Positions 32,030-44,094 of a DNA stretch of 64,000 nucleotides are shown in pieces (within the stretch, counting starts at the first letter, position 1; every line of letters starts with the position of its first letter). A program made the position numbers and the translations under genes. Source of the DNA: Euclidia mi (taxonomy: Eukaryota > Arthropoda > Insecta > Lepidoptera > Erebidae); contig OX123182.2 in the NCBI GenBank assembly GCA_944739405.2, positions 98,572,051 to 98,636,050 on the forward strand. The letters are read 5' to 3'. The notes below the pieces were generated by a model. It saw only the letters and a program-made list of their open reading frames with translations, had not been told where the DNA came from and made no database searches.

Positions 32030-32155
32030 TACTGTTATACTGTAAATAATATACTTACTGATATAAAAATATATTGAAAGCCTATTTTGTCTTTATATAC
32101 CGTATAATACACCAATACCAATCAAAGATTAATACATGAGTACATCACTATTGAC
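32030..32155 (+). repeat. Left copy of a duplicated flank (partner at 34248-34390)
   Basis: 'accaataccaatcaaagatt' followed by 'catgagtacatcactattga' occurs at 32111 and again at 34345. Looser similarity extends about 80 bp upstream in both. The left copy is interrupted by the P-like element and resumes at 34563. Confidence 0.75.
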
Positions 32156-34554
32156 CAAGGAACAAGTATATATGGAGGGAGCATTTCAATAAGAGTAGAA
32201 ATCGTATATGCGTCTCTTTTCTCTTTAATTACAGTAATGCATAGGTTCGAGTGTGATAGCCATAGAGCTTCTATATAGCCTTGAATGGCGTATGCCAAAA
32301 AAAAATTATGTCATGTCGATGTTCATCCAGCTGGAGTGAAAGCCGTGTCGAAATAAACAGCAATTTTAATTGCTACAACATTTTTTAATTGTGGATATTA
32401 TCACTTTTGAACATTAAAAAATGACCATAGTTTGTAATGCCGTCGGATATAAAAGCCGAATGGGACTATTGACCGAAAATGGTCAAAAAATATCTTACCA
32501 CCGGTAAGTCATAATAAGTAAAATTGAAGATATCTGCCGTAATAATTCTAAAATGATGTTTGTAAAGCTTATACTTAAAGATAAAGATAATGACCACCGT
32601 TGATACATATTTTTATTCCATTAGTCACAATGAAATAAATATAATAGAAATATTTCGATAAAAAATATGAGGATAGTGTTGTAATACAATTGTCAGTTAG
32701 AAAACCAGTTTCTGAAAGATTATAATTTGAATAATTGGTTTTTAATTGCGATTTTTTGTAGATTTCCAAAGTATGAAGATTTGAAACTAAATTGGGTGCG
32801 AAATATGAGAAAGGGAGAATGGCAACAGTCCAATTCTTCTAAACTTTGTTCGCTTCATTTTGTGTCTGCTTGTTATCAAGAAGGATTTCAAAGAAAAGTT
32901 TTGCATTTTTATGCTGTGCCTACTATTTTTACTAACCAGATATCTAATACTGAGGTTTATACTTCTACTTTATTATTATTAACTTATATTTTTGTCAATC
33001 AATATATACCAACATTGCAACTGTTAAAATATGCTATAGTAATCATATATGATAAACTGATTTGTGTTGTAATTTTCAGAAGTGTCCGAAATAACGAAAC
33101 CTTATTTTTAGAAGTGATAATAAAGCTTCAAGAAAGAACATGGCTTGCACTTCTGGAACACAGGATGAAAATATTGTTCGTAAATGTTAACTGTTTCCGT
33201 CCATGTACATCCCATTTTGGTAACATATATATATATAGTATATAACATATAGTATCACACCTGCCGGGCAGTTATCGTGTGCGTCGCTTTGTGGAATAAA
33301 TAAATGATTTTGACTATTTTGACTTTTTTTTTCAATTATTTTCCAATACCAATGTCACGAAGAATGGGAACATAAAATAACTCGCTGATTGCAAATGCAC
33401 TGATCAGTGCGAGACATAATATATTTTTAATTGTGTCTAACTGTCTAGTCGGTATTGCAACATTCAACTAGTTAAATATAACTAATAGCGCAGTTTTTCA
33501 CTCCTTCAAAAATTTTATTTATGTTTCTGTGTTGTCAATTTAAGAGAAATTAAAGGTTCACGTAAAATTTTCTGTCGGATTATAAGAAAATTGTCAAATT
33601 GTGATACCGAGCAATGCTAAACTGCGCTGTATACTGTTCCTATCTAGATCCAGTCGAACAACTTTCAGCTAGACCACAATAAGAGTGAGAATCGCTCAGC
33701 AGGACATCGTCGCTGCCAGTGCTACTTTATACAAACATTGACATTCGTATACAAAACCAGTTTCTAGTGTGCCTCGACTCTATGAGCGAGCCAAGGGATT
33801 TTTTTTCGAACTGGTCCACCGGCGACTTGTTTGATTGCGCATACCTGAAGGATTCGTTTACAAATAACAAGTAACCTACTTATTGTACCAAATGTACGGT
33901 TAAGACAAAACTTCATTTTATTGTTATGCAAGTACTTTATATTATTTGGAAGTTTCTGAAATGCGAATCATCATAGAGGTGGATAAAATATAGTCTGACC
34001 ACCAGTTCGAAGTGGATACTTGAATTCCTCCTGTGAATAAGCGGTAGGAGAGGAGCATCGCGAAGGACATTTTCAATTCGATTTCCGACTTCGTAATTTT
34101 ATGAGAAAAAATATTTTACGATTAATATTGCATTATTATTTCAGCCAAAATACTATATTTGCTGGACATAAGACAAGTCTCCTCAAGATAGTAATCATAG
34201 CTTATTATTACCTCTCTTTTTACAGTATTTGTTTCTTTGTAGGCACCTGAGTACTATACTCTAAATAAAAGCTCGTAAAATAATATACTACTGGTATATT
34301 ACTTAATCAAATGCTTATCTTGTCACTACATACCGAATTATATACCAATACCAATCAAAGATTAATGCATGAGTACATCACTATTGACCGTCATTTCTTC
34401 TTTTGAAAAAATTGCGACATGAGTATTTCAAGAGGTAATAAATACAATACATCTGTCTCGGTTACACATATGACATTTCATACAAGTAAAAAGAAATAAC
34501 GATAGGTTTCTTGATTATGCTTAAAGCTATCCCTCCATATATACTTGCTCCTTG
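32156..34554 (+). mobile_element. P-element-like DNA transposon with THAP domain
   Basis: Terminal inverted repeats of about 25 bp (CAAGGAACAAGTATATATGG at 32156; its complement, with one mismatch, ends at 34554). The target CTATTGAC is duplicated (32148-32155 and 34555-34562), the 8-bp size typical of P elements. A spliced THAP DNA-binding domain is encoded near the left end, as in P transposases. No RNase-H-like catalytic part is visible downstream. The right ~210 bp contain a second copy of the flanking repeat, so the right end may have been rebuilt by recombination at 'tccctcca'. Non-autonomous. Confidence 0.65.
32421..32954 (+). pseudogene. THAP-domain exons of a P-like transposase
   Basis: Exon 1 (32421-32503) starts at ATG and ends in a strong donor (g|GTAAGT). 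Exon 2 (32762-32954) follows the acceptor TTTTTTGTAG. The codon split across the junction restores Arg, and the product reads through ...ISYHR then FPKYEDLKLNWVRN. Exon 2 then has C-S-L-H-F (C-x2-H zinc ligands) and ends with AVPTIF, the THAP signature. So the C2CH zinc domain is complete in length (about 85 residues). However, the second ligand, expected five residues after the first Cys (V-C-N-A-V-G-Y), is Tyr, one base from Cys. A possible third exon after the acceptor at 33079 soon meets stops. THAP domains bind the transposon ends. Here the protein is dead or truncated. Confidence 0.75.
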
Positions 34555-34725
34555 CTATTGACAGTCATTTCTTCTTTAGAAGAAATTGTGACATATGTAT
34601 TTCAAGAGGTAATAGATAACATTCTACTGTCTCGGTCACACATTTGACATTATAGATGCGTAAAAAGAAATAAGTATATGTTTTTGGTTTATGCCTAAAG
34701 TTATCTCTCCATGGATTACCACTAT
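34383..34725 (+). repeat. Tandem duplication, two units of ~172 bp
   Basis: 34383-34554 and 34555-34725 share 'ctattgac-gtcatttcttct', 'atttcaagaggtaata', 'ctgtctcggt' and 'gtaaaaagaaataa'. The P-like element's right end falls exactly on the boundary between the units. Confidence 0.75.
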
Positions 34726-36112
34726 AATCTCGAAGCAAAGTTGTATTGAAAGCTGTCAAAATTGTCGTACTCGGACAACTTCCAAATTCGCCGCATGAGG
34801 CGCGCGGATAATCTTTGCTTCGCCAATAATCACTTCTGTTCAAAAAGAAATCAAAGGGCCTTATGCTGTAGTAGTAGAGCACACAAATATTTATTCTATG
34901 TCACGAGAGGTGTCCGTACAATCAGTAACTAGTTTCTTACTACTGACCAGGAGTTCAAGTTTTAAACTGATATTGCGTAGAAACGGAATTGTTAAACAAC
35001 ATTATTTATTGCCAACGAGCTTCAGCACAAAGCTTCATTCGAATACATTCGAGAATTTATTATAGCTTCTCTTATTTAGTAATACCGTCTAGATCACCTT
35101 TTTTTAAATCGAGACTTCGAGACACCCAAACAAAGCAACTATATATTTAAGTAATATAATATATATTTTTTTTATTTCGTTAAAGAAATGTACACAATTT
35201 TGACAAAGTCGTTTAAAAAGTTACATCAAGAAAATTTTGAACTCTGGCAGCCGTGATAAGATTTAACTTGTGTTACGGGTGCCAGGGCCCTCACACCAAT
35301 AGATGACAATAAATATCACATTATAGAAGTGTTTACAAATATTTTCACTGAGTATTATTTAGAAGCATACATACAATTCTGAAGAGATGTAATAAAGAGT
35401 CTCTGTCTTACGAAAATATAAAAAAGAAATTGAAATGAAATAAAAAGAATATAAATAAAAAACAATATTAATGATGCGTGCAAGCCTGTTTAAAATATAA
35501 GAAAGTAGGAGGTTCGTAAAATATTATTATCTATGCAGGGTGTCTGTATACATATACTAGGTAGTTGCCTACAAAATTGATACCTTTAAAAGAAGAAGTG
35601 AATTGTACAAAATGTTATCTCGTGTGAGGACCTAATCCACAACGTTAAGCGAAATCCTAACAATTTAAACCACTAAGCTGAATACATGCAACCAACGGTC
35701 ACAATGAACACCCTGACTCGTAACAATAGTTTATGGAACACACAAAATATTGTCTCGTGTGGGAATTGCACCGACAGCACTCATAGCAGTGTGAAGCGGC
35801 GAGGCGACTGCTTAAACAGTGGTTGAGTAGTGACTCAAAGTAACGAAAAGTAAAAGAGAACTTATAATATTTTATGAGGACAACCTCATACAGTTAGGCT
35901 ACAAAGCCGTCATATATTATTCCTTGTTGATAAACAACCAGTGGTAGGTAAGTTTTTAGTAGGTAGTTTCTCTGTGACAATAAATTTTGCGGAGGAGTCA
36001 CAAACATAGGCAGTTGTCACATTCCCAGTTAGATCGTTAAATCATTATGTGCCATCATTTTGGAACACAAACTTTTCTCCTCTTAATGTTTAGCTTCAAC
36101 TGTCGAAGTTTT
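34726..36112. other. No gene; possible SINE scrap
   Basis: 35600-35790 contains 'atctcgtgtgagga' and 'attgtctcgtgtgggaattg' with tRNA-like words on the minus strand ('cttagtggtttaa'). A similar phrase lies at 58097. The rest is AT-rich without features. Confidence 0.35.
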
Positions 36113-39100
36113 AATGCATACATACATAAACTCACGCCTTTTTCCCGTCGGGGTAGGCAGAGACAACGGAACGCCACTTGCATCTATCCTTACAAACCTC
36201 ACGCGCTTCCTCTACATTCATTACTCTGTTCATACATGCTCGCCGGTTCCGGGTGCTTAGGACCTTCCCGTTTTTCAGAACGTCACCAATTTGGTCGACA
36301 AATGTCCTACGAGGTCGGCCGCGACCGGCTTGCCCATACACGTTAGCCTCATATATTTGGTGCGTCATTCTTTTTTCACTCATTCGCTCCACGTGCCCAA
36401 ACCATTTCAGCATTCCTTTCTCAATCCTTGTCACGACATCTTCTTTCAGGCCACATCGCTCTCGTATTACTGCATTCGGAATTCTATCAATCAGTCTTAC
36501 CCCACACATACTACGCAGTGACCGCATCTCAACTGCGTTAATTCTGCTTTCATGCTTTTTCTGCCACACCCAACACTCACTACCGTACATCAACGTGGGT
36601 ACAAGCACTCCATTATGAACCGCCAGTCGCGCCTGTTTTGGCACATTCTGGCCGTTCATAAGGGCATGCAGCGCTCCATTTACACAGTTTCCCGCAGTCA
36701 CTCTCCTTTCAATATCTCCTTCACATCTTCCATCTCTTGTAAACATGCAACCCAAATATACAAATTCTGTCACTTGTTCAATGTTTTCTTCTCCAATCGC
36801 AATATTACACTCAATCACATTTTCATCCTTCTCAAACACCATCACTTTCGTCTTTTTTGCATTCAATTTCATACCTTTCGATTCAAAGCTCTCATTCATG
36901 CAGTTCATCATTTGTTGTAACTCAGTCGCCGACGACGCCAGAATGACTTGATCATCGGCGTACAAGAGGCACTTAGCACGCAATCCTGCCATATCGATCC
37001 CGCATTCCATTTCCCTCATATCTTTCATGCAGCTATCCATGAATAAGTTGGACAACCAGGGCGAGGCTGCACACCCCTGTCTGACACCTATAGAGATGTC
37101 AAACCAGTCTGTATAGGCACCGTTAACCCGGACACAGGCTCTGGAACCCCTATACAGAGATTTCAGAGCCCTAATTATAAAATTGTCCACCCCATACATA
37201 GATAGCACCTTCCATAATTCCTTTCTATTCACTCTATCATAAGCCTTTTCCAGGTCTATGAACGCGCAATATACCTTCTGGTTTTTTGCCCGACACTTTT
37301 CAGTTACGCAGCGTAAGGAAAAGACCTGATCCGTACATCCCATTCCCTTCCGAAATCCCGCTTGTACATCCCATATCTTCTCATTAGTCACATTTACCAC
37401 CCTGTCAATCAATATTCTGGCATACATTTTTCCTACAACACTAAGAAGGCTGATCCCGCGATAATTTCGACATTCCTGCTGCGAACCTTTCCTTTTATAA
37501 ATTGGGACAAGCACTGCCTTCGTCCAGTCATCTGGGACCTGGCCCTGTTTCCAACACAGGTTAAAAAGGCGATGCAGCAGGTTTACGATTAGTCCATCGC
37601 CAGCCTTCAACATTTCAATCGTCACCTTATCACACCCAGCAGACTTGCCAGACCTCATACCATTTAGCGCTTTCATAATTTCATCCATTCCAATTTCATC
37701 ACTAGGGCCATCATGTATATCTATCATCTCTTCTTGCTCTATTTCACTCACATCTTCCTCAAATAAACTCTCAAAATAGTCCTTCCAGCACTGTAGTATC
37801 ATTTTTTCTTCATTCATAACTTCACCTTTTTCATTTCTAATAACTTTCATTGATCCATTTATATTTTTGCCCCGCGCTTCTTTGACTAGGTTCCAAAACA
37901 GTTTTATATTGTCTCGGAAACTTGAGCCAAATTGATCCTCATATTTCTTCTTTTGCTCATACTTCTTCCTCTCTATAAATTCTTTTACTTTAGCTTTCAA
38001 ACATCTATACTTATCCTTCATTTCTTTAACAATATCTTCATTCATACCACCGCTTGCTCGATTCGTTGCTTCTACTGCTATTATATCCAACCACGCTTTC
38101 TTCTTTTCCTCAACCATACTTCTAGTTTCACCATCCCACCAGTCTGCTTTCTCACATTTCTTACTTCTTCTTTTACTCACACCGCATACATCTTCAGCAC
38201 TTTTCACTACGTTGGTTTTAAATACCAACCATACATCATTCCCACTTTCCTTATTTACATCACTCCAGCTTTTATCCAGCCATTCGCTCAATTGCTTTTT
38301 ATACGTCTCTTTCGTATGCTGATCTTTCAATCTTTCCACTTTTATGCGTTCTAATTCTGTGTACGACTCTTTGGCTCTGTGCCGCCAGTTTTTAAACATA
38401 CCACCAACTCTTGATATCACCAAATAGTGGTCTGTGCCAATATCCGGTCCACGATAAGCCCTAGTGTCTACTATTTTCATTCTCATTCTTTCATCGACTA
38501 TCACAAAATCTATCATGCTTCTTAACGTAACATGTCCATCCCTCTTACGCCACGTGTACATATGTATCATCTTGTGCTGAAACCACGTATTCATCACAGA
38601 CAGACCCATCTCCACACATACATCTCATAAGTACACGCTATTGTCATTCACACTCTTATCACCAAACGTTCCAAGTACCTTTTCATACCCCTCACGCTTC
38701 ACTCCAACCTTTGCATTAAAATCTCCAAGCATGACAATACGTTCATTCCACTTACGCAATAACACAACCTCTCTCATTTGTTTCCAAAATTCCTCTCTTA
38801 CCGCCTTACTGTAGGAAGAGTCCGGAGCGTATACACCTATCAGGAATAGAGGTGTCAGACCTACTTTCATCCGGACCCACATAAGGCGCGGACTTACGCA
38901 TTCATACCCTCGCATGCATTCTGCCATTCGCTCTGAAAGAATAATACCGACGCCCTTACTACCATGTTCGTCATTGGTAACTCCTGACCATATTTCTGTG
39001 AAAGGGCCGCGCGTCAGTATTTCTTTCCCTTTACGTTTAGTCTCATTTACACACAATACATCCAAATTTCTGTCACTCATTAACTCGTATACTTCATGCA

Positions 39101-39596
39101 GTTTCTCATTCATTCCTCCTCTTACATTCAACGTCGCAAATCGACATTCCGATGCCCACTTTCCGCCCCGACGTGAACAGTTACGCTTGAGGTTTTGGTT
39201 GTTTCGGCGTGACGTATGGCGAATATCGTCGCCGCCTACAGCTGTAAGGTTGCTCCCACCAGAATACAAGGAGCAGCCTCGTCCTGTAGATACAGGATGA
39301 GGAGGAGATTCTCTGGCTCCGCCGGTACCCCCCTGGGGTAAATTTACTGTAATATTTCCCACAGCCATGATCACGTCGGTAGTTTTACTGTCCTATTGCT
39401 TATTTTTGGGTTTGACAGTTAGTCCCTAACGGCGGGACAGACCTCCGGGTTTCTATCGAGTTTCCTTCTCTAAGACTAAGGACGCCAATCTAAATTATAC
39501 TTTGCTGATATTACGGGCGTCGGATTACCTTAGTCGCCTTTTACGACACCTCGGTAGGAGTGAGGGAGGGCTATTCTACTCCGCCGGACACCCCAT
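36113..39596 (-). mobile_element. RTE-type LINE, near full length (~3.48 kb)
   Basis: The minus strand carries a 5' leader (GC-rich, ending 'tatggggtgtccgg' at 39596), one long endonuclease/reverse transcriptase frame and a very short 3' region ending '..ggcgtgagtttatgtatgta'. A short (TATG)n tail instead of poly(A) is typical of RTE LINEs, as is the single ORF. The same tail word is found on the short elements at 1310, 22180, 27000 and 52055, which it may have mobilised. Confidence 0.85.
36132..39374 (-). pseudogene. RTE endonuclease-reverse transcriptase, one nonsense codon
   Basis: One reading frame from ATG 39374 to 36132, broken only by TGA at 38625-38627. Upstream part (249 residues): AP-endonuclease-like domain with TLNVRG (81-86), NETK (110-113, catalytic Glu), GVYAPD (180-185) and GDFNAKVG (217-224). 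The endonuclease finishes after the stop with FVIVDE and TDHYLV. Downstream part (827 residues counted from 38615): reverse transcriptase with motif A FIDLEKAYD (452-460), motif B GVRQGCAASP (510-519) and YADD (552-555), then a C-terminal region with WFGHVERM and GRGRPRRTF, common in this LINE group. All catalytic residues that I can check are present. The TGA could be a CGA that mutated by CpG decay. Loss of this one codon means no full protein, although the reverse transcriptase half is open. The plus-strand frames here are shadows. Confidence 0.88.
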
Positions 39597-39679
39597 AGTA
39601 TAATTTTAATACTTAAGCAGCTCCCATTTTGTTTTTTGGCCTTGAGATATGCCTATACGGTTTTTGGCAGTAAAATATA

Positions 39680-40219
39680 TGGTAGCGCCATCTACCTTCC
39701 TATCTATAACTAATCGCATCTACGTCAATCGTTCCACGCTTGTCTAGTGTGAGCGATACCATATTTCCTTCCCTGTCTCCCATTCCCTAAGGAGGGGCAC
39801 GCCTTTCGCGGATTGGTCGCGGCGATCGTCGACGCGAGAGACAGTCCAGAACTTTCGAGAACATTCGATTCGCTAAATACGTGTCGGCTATACCGTACCG
39901 CACCGCGCCGCGCCCGCTGTAATTATTACCGCTTATATAAACCGCTCGCAAGTGGAAGTGATTTGTGTAGTGAAGTGAATCAAGCAGCATCATCCCGAAA
40001 CACCAGGAGACTGCCCTTCTGAGACGAAGAAGATCGCCGTATGAGGTAAGTGCCCCCCGTCCTTGGAATATCCTATACCCACTCACAATCATCTCTCCCA
40101 CTCCAATCCTACAAGCTCTTCCCTTATTCCTTTCTAGGCGAGCAGAACTCGCCCTAATACAGTCCATTTTCCTTCTCCAAATCGCCTAGAACATACGGTT
40201 TCGGTGTATCGCCGAACCA
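39680..40219 (+). mobile_element. Solo BEL/Pao LTR (540 bp) with ATATA duplication
   Basis: Same ends as the LTRs at 3482 and 7771 (TGGTAGCGCCATCTACC ... CGCCGAACCA) but in plus orientation and clearly diverged inside. ATATA flanks both sides (39675-39679 and 40220-40224), so it is the product of LTR-LTR recombination after a normal insertion. It keeps the U5 end that is deleted in the 7771-8266 LTR. Confidence 0.88.
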
Positions 40220-40224
40220 ATATA

Positions 40225-41034
40225 AATGATTACGATGCTGTTGATGTAAAGCTCATGATTTTGTTTGTGACTAAAAAACAAGATTTAAAGCCGGCGTTTT
40301 AATCATCAGTTGGTTTACCTATAAAGAGTAAGTCTTTTCGTTACTGTTCGTTCGTATCGTATCGTTTTTGTATAAAAAAATTGCTGTTATTTGTAAACTA
40401 TATAAATATCTTATGGTTTCAAAACCTTATTATGTAGCTTAGTGTGTAACAGGGTAAGTAGAGTGCCAGCTTGTTTTAAGTCCATTTAATTGAGTCAAAA
40501 ATTTGTTTAGTCCTATGCATTAAGTAAATAGCCATCTGTACTTTCGGTAGCGGTGTCCTAAAACCTGCTATGTTATGCGCTTACTCTCAAAGCCAAACTG
40601 GATGTGTACTGGGACCTCTTCCAGTCTGTCTATCAAAATGGAAAAATTTTACACTTCATTGCATTGTAGACCAGCAGATTTGCACGTGACTTTGGATCAT
40701 CGGATATTGGATCGATTTCTGAGTCGAGCAAAAAGCGAAAAGTGAGAGGCAGATAATTGTAGATATAATACACCAGTGCAGTGTGGAGAAAAGTAATTTA
40801 AGCCGATGGTCCTACACTTAATCTCAATCGAACAGATTTATCGTCCTATGAAACTGTGAGAGCATCATAACCATCTTAGCGATGTCCCGGTTGCTATTCT
40901 AGAACTTTGCCATGGAGCCCGTGGTCCGCTAAACTAAGTGCAGTTGTGTTTGTGCGTATGGTTGTGCAAATGTGCTCTACAATATTTGCTGCAGTTGTCT
41001 AATCTCTATTGACATTCTCTACTATTTGAGAGCC
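40225..41034. other. No recognised feature
   Basis: AT-rich sequence without motifs that I can place. Confidence 0.4.
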
Positions 41035-41335
41035 TTGCTGATTTCAGCATGAATGGGCCGGCTCGTCCGGGGAAGTACAACCCTCTCACAGAAAATCGAC
41101 GTAAAGTACCAAAACTGTTGCGTTTCGTTCGGTGAGTGAGAGTGCCGGAGGCCCTATCCCCTATTCCTTCTCCCTCACCCCACTCCTTATCCTATCCCTT
41201 TTTCCAACTCCAAGGAGCGGCAACACACTTGTGACTCCTGTGGTGTTGCTTGTGTCCATGGGCGGCGGTAGCTGCTTACCATCAGGCAATCCATGTGCTC
41301 GCTTGCCACCTATTACTATAAAAAAAGTATATTCT
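41035..41335 (+). mobile_element. Interspersed ~300-bp repeat, copy 1
   Basis: 'gctgatttcagcatgaatgg' through 'ccggaggccctatcccctat' to 'ggcggcggtagctgcttacc' and 'ccacctattacta'. An inverted copy is at 48311-48600. Both carry the same blocks in the same order, with diverged middles. Class not certain; likely a SINE or LINE 3' end. Confidence 0.65.
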
Positions 41336-42599
41336 TCTTGTTCGCCTCTTACAATACCCACGGAATAAAACGGCATAGTGATACTTTGTATATTTGACCC
41401 GTCACCACACGGATCGAAATTACATTTTTGATGTTATCATTTGCTTCGCATTTTAAATTGACAATCCATTTTTATGTAATCTACACACATCCTCACAAAT
41501 GACCCAATTTTTCCCTTTTTTAAATCAATTGAAAGTTAAAGTAACCGCATTGATTGATGACTCTGGAATGACTTGAGTTTTTTGTTGGTCAAAATACCCG
41601 ACGTTTTTGTCAAGTTTGACAATTTTGGATCAGGTGCCATTTTAAGTAACACTGTTTACGTCCTATTAAGCTGATTAAGTCCCTTTATGGGGTATTGAGC
41701 TCGCTCAAATTTATTTTTCCTAACTAGAAGGGTATTTAAATCTATATCCATTAAAAAATTATAATAACATCCTGAGGTCAGTGTATGGATACACGGCCAT
41801 CTGATTCTAAACTAGGCAGAGCCAATATATATTTAAATAACTACGAATACGTTTACGTCAGAAATTAATTACATCTAGACACATTATAAAGAACCGTAAT
41901 AATCACACAAATATTTGTCTTGAATGGAAATCGGACACACTAAGCCCATCAAATAATATACTGATACATTTTTTTTATCTTTACTTTACTATTTCTCAAA
42001 GACATTACCTGTCACAATATTTGAGTTGATCGATGCTTCCACGAATTGGATTTCAATTACAAAAGAAACAAAACAGATGGAGTATCTGTGTAATCAGCGA
42101 GAGTTGTACGGCTTCAACTCCAAAGGAGGAATTCTAAATACTCTGATTTCTTGGGTTTTTATTGTGGAGGTGTTGAGGGACTTCCTTGAGATGTATGTAA
42201 CATGATTTAACCTACTTTTTACTCTCGTCGTCGGAGTTTCTGTGATCCAGTTAAACAACTTTTGGATTAGGGTTAGCGTGCTCAGGTATAAAAGTATCGA
42301 ACCACTTTGGGAAAATAGTTTTGTTGAACCTTTTCATGGACAAAGTTGAATGCCTAAAATTTTTAGTGGCTTACAAACAATCTTAGAACTCTATGTCTCG
42401 CATTGGGTTTGAATAGAGATACTACTTTACAGATACTTTTCATAAGTATATTTACTTACCGGTTTATGGAGCGGATTTATTTATTTCTTTACTTTTTTTA
42501 TTTGTTTCATATTCATACATCCGTTAGTATACGGACACTTGAGCACAATCGAGATTGATAGTGGGTTCTCAGGTACAGTTTTCAGGTCAACTAAGCTGA
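41336..42599. other. No gene
   Basis: 41395-41425 ('gtcaccacacggatcg') resembles 55805-55820. The remainder is AT-rich without recognisable features. Confidence 0.4.
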
Positions 42600-42869
42600 T
42601 ATTGACTCATTCTGTAAGAAAGTTTCGTTCGTTTACTACCTGTGAGCAGACGTGCTGTTATCTCGCGCTTTGTATTAATATCATTTTACAATTTATTTAA
42701 ATTTTTCGAATTTGCATATAGTATCGGTTCCTCTCGTTCTAACCTGTGTGGTGTACCATATAGTGTCTGCGCCATCTTGAACTTTGTAGAGCGCTGTCTC
42801 TTTTTGTCAGTGACTAGTTATCATTAAACATTAAATTGAACAATTGTTTATAAAGTCTCACAAAGTGTT

Positions 42870-42970
42870 TGCGATTTGCGGGGTTCGAACTCGAGGTGAA
42901 GTGACGCACGACTGGTGTAACGACGCGCTACCGTGCGACGTTCGGCTATCGGTACACGCCGGGCCCGCTG
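42870..42970 (-). other. tRNA-like sequence before LINE ORF1
   Basis: The minus strand has 'gcacggtagcgcgtcg' (A-box-like) and 'ctcgagttcgaaccccgc' (B box, T-arm). It may be a SINE head or part of the LINE leader. No full cloverleaf. Confidence 0.45.
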
Positions 42971-43095
42971 CGAAATACGTCATCGCTAACTGCGTCAACT
43001 ACATAACAAACTAATAGAAGAGCGCTATTGAACATCTGTTGCTTACTTCAACCACTACGTTCTGGTACTACAGTTATTATTTGTACATACGCATA

Positions 43096-44094
43096 ATGTT
43101 TCACTCACCGAATAAATCTCATTTAAATCCTGATCTTACAAAGGAGGAATCAGGCACTAATGTCACCCAAAGGAAGAGGAAACAGCCTGAATGTGTCCTA
43201 ACCCAGGCTATCTCAGAATTATCAATGGAGATGAAAAGAAGCATAAATGATTTGCGCACTGATATTACCAATCAGTTTGTAAGTATAAATATGAATATAA
43301 GTACTCTCAGAGAGGAGTTTAATACCCTATCCTCTGCCACCTCACAAATTTCCAATGAGGTGAAGCAGTTGCGCACCGAGTACTCGTCTACTAAATCTGA
43401 TGTCGCTGAATTGATGACTAAATACGCGGAATTATCTACAGATTTATCAGAATTAAAGTCGTCTGTTAATTTTAATGCGGAGAATTATGAAGATGGTGCG
43501 AAGCGTATCGCAGATATGGAGCGAAAACTGAATGATTCTGGGGCTGCCGCCATGGCTTTGTTAGAAAATAAGATAGATGTATTGGAACAGCAGGCAAGGC
43601 ACTGTAATATAGAAATATGTAATCTGCCTGAAAGGCGTGGTGAGAACCTGATCTCCGTGTTAGAGTCCATAGCATCAGCAATTAATATAACACTACCCCA
43701 GCGTGATATAGTTGCTATCCACCGTGTCCCACATGCACACTCGAAGAATACACGTCCTAAAAACATAATAGTGAAGTTTGCATCCCGATTACTCCGTGAT
43801 AACATGCTAAGCGCCTATCGACTGTCAAAGGGATTTACATCTGATCGCATCGGCATGACCGGAACACCTTGCCGAATATATATGAATGAACACTTAACAC
43901 TGCGAAACAAAGAGCTTTTTCGTAAATGCCGTGAAGCTGCTAAGGCAAATAAGTTCAAGTATGTATGGGTCCGCAATGGTACTATTCTGGTCAAAGAAAA
44001 AGATGATTCTTCTACACTTGCTATACGTACAGAGGCCGACATATCAAGTAAAATCCACTCTTGTTGTAGTGCAAAAAATGCTACAGACAAATAG
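43096..44094 (+). CDS. LINE ORF1: coiled-coil / FP-type nucleic-acid-binding protein
   Basis: 332 residues from ATG 43096 (the frame is open 19 codons further up, but only from a TTG). A basic N-terminus (RKRKQPE) is followed by heptad-rich helices, roughly residues 30-145, predicting a coiled coil for oligomerisation. From about 150 on there is a domain with NIEICNLPERRGENL, DIVAIHRVPH, PKNIIVKFASR and YMNEHLTLRNKELFRK, closing with YVWVRNGTILVKE. This resembles the FP-type C-terminal domain found in insect LINE ORF1 proteins and in baculovirus FP25K. It would coat the LINE RNA and act as a chaperone in the retrotransposition particle. The frame is intact with no stops. Confidence 0.8.
   Translation: MFHSPNKSHLNPDLTKEESGTNVTQRKRKQPECVLTQAISELSMEMKRSINDLRTDITNQFVSINMNISTLREEFNTLSSATSQISNEVKQLRTEYSSTKSDVAELMTKYAELSTDLSELKSSVNFNAENYEDGAKRIADMERKLNDSGAAAMALLENKIDVLEQQARHCNIEICNLPERRGENLISVLESIASAINITLPQRDIVAIHRVPHAHSKNTRPKNIIVKFASRLLRDNMLSAYRLSKGFTSDRIGMTGTPCRIYMNEHLTLRNKELFRKCREAAKANKFKYVWVRNGTILVKEKDDSSTLAIRTEADISSKIHSCCSAKNATDK

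Noticed and set aside
32727..33245. A single continuous 172-codon protein
   Set aside because: The first 11 or so codons are intron and the part after about 32954 reads into AT-rich non-coding sequence. Only the THAP exon within it is real.
36047..39300. Several plus-strand frames of 70-146 codons
   Set aside because: Shadows of the minus-strand RTE reading frame.
36113..39610. Target duplication TTTTAAT around the RTE LINE
   Set aside because: The word occurs on both sides, but a few bases away from the presumed 5' end, so I could not confirm it.
43472..44090. Minus-strand frames across LINE ORF1
   Set aside because: Shadow frames; ORF1 on the plus strand has coherent coiled-coil and nucleic-acid-binding motifs.
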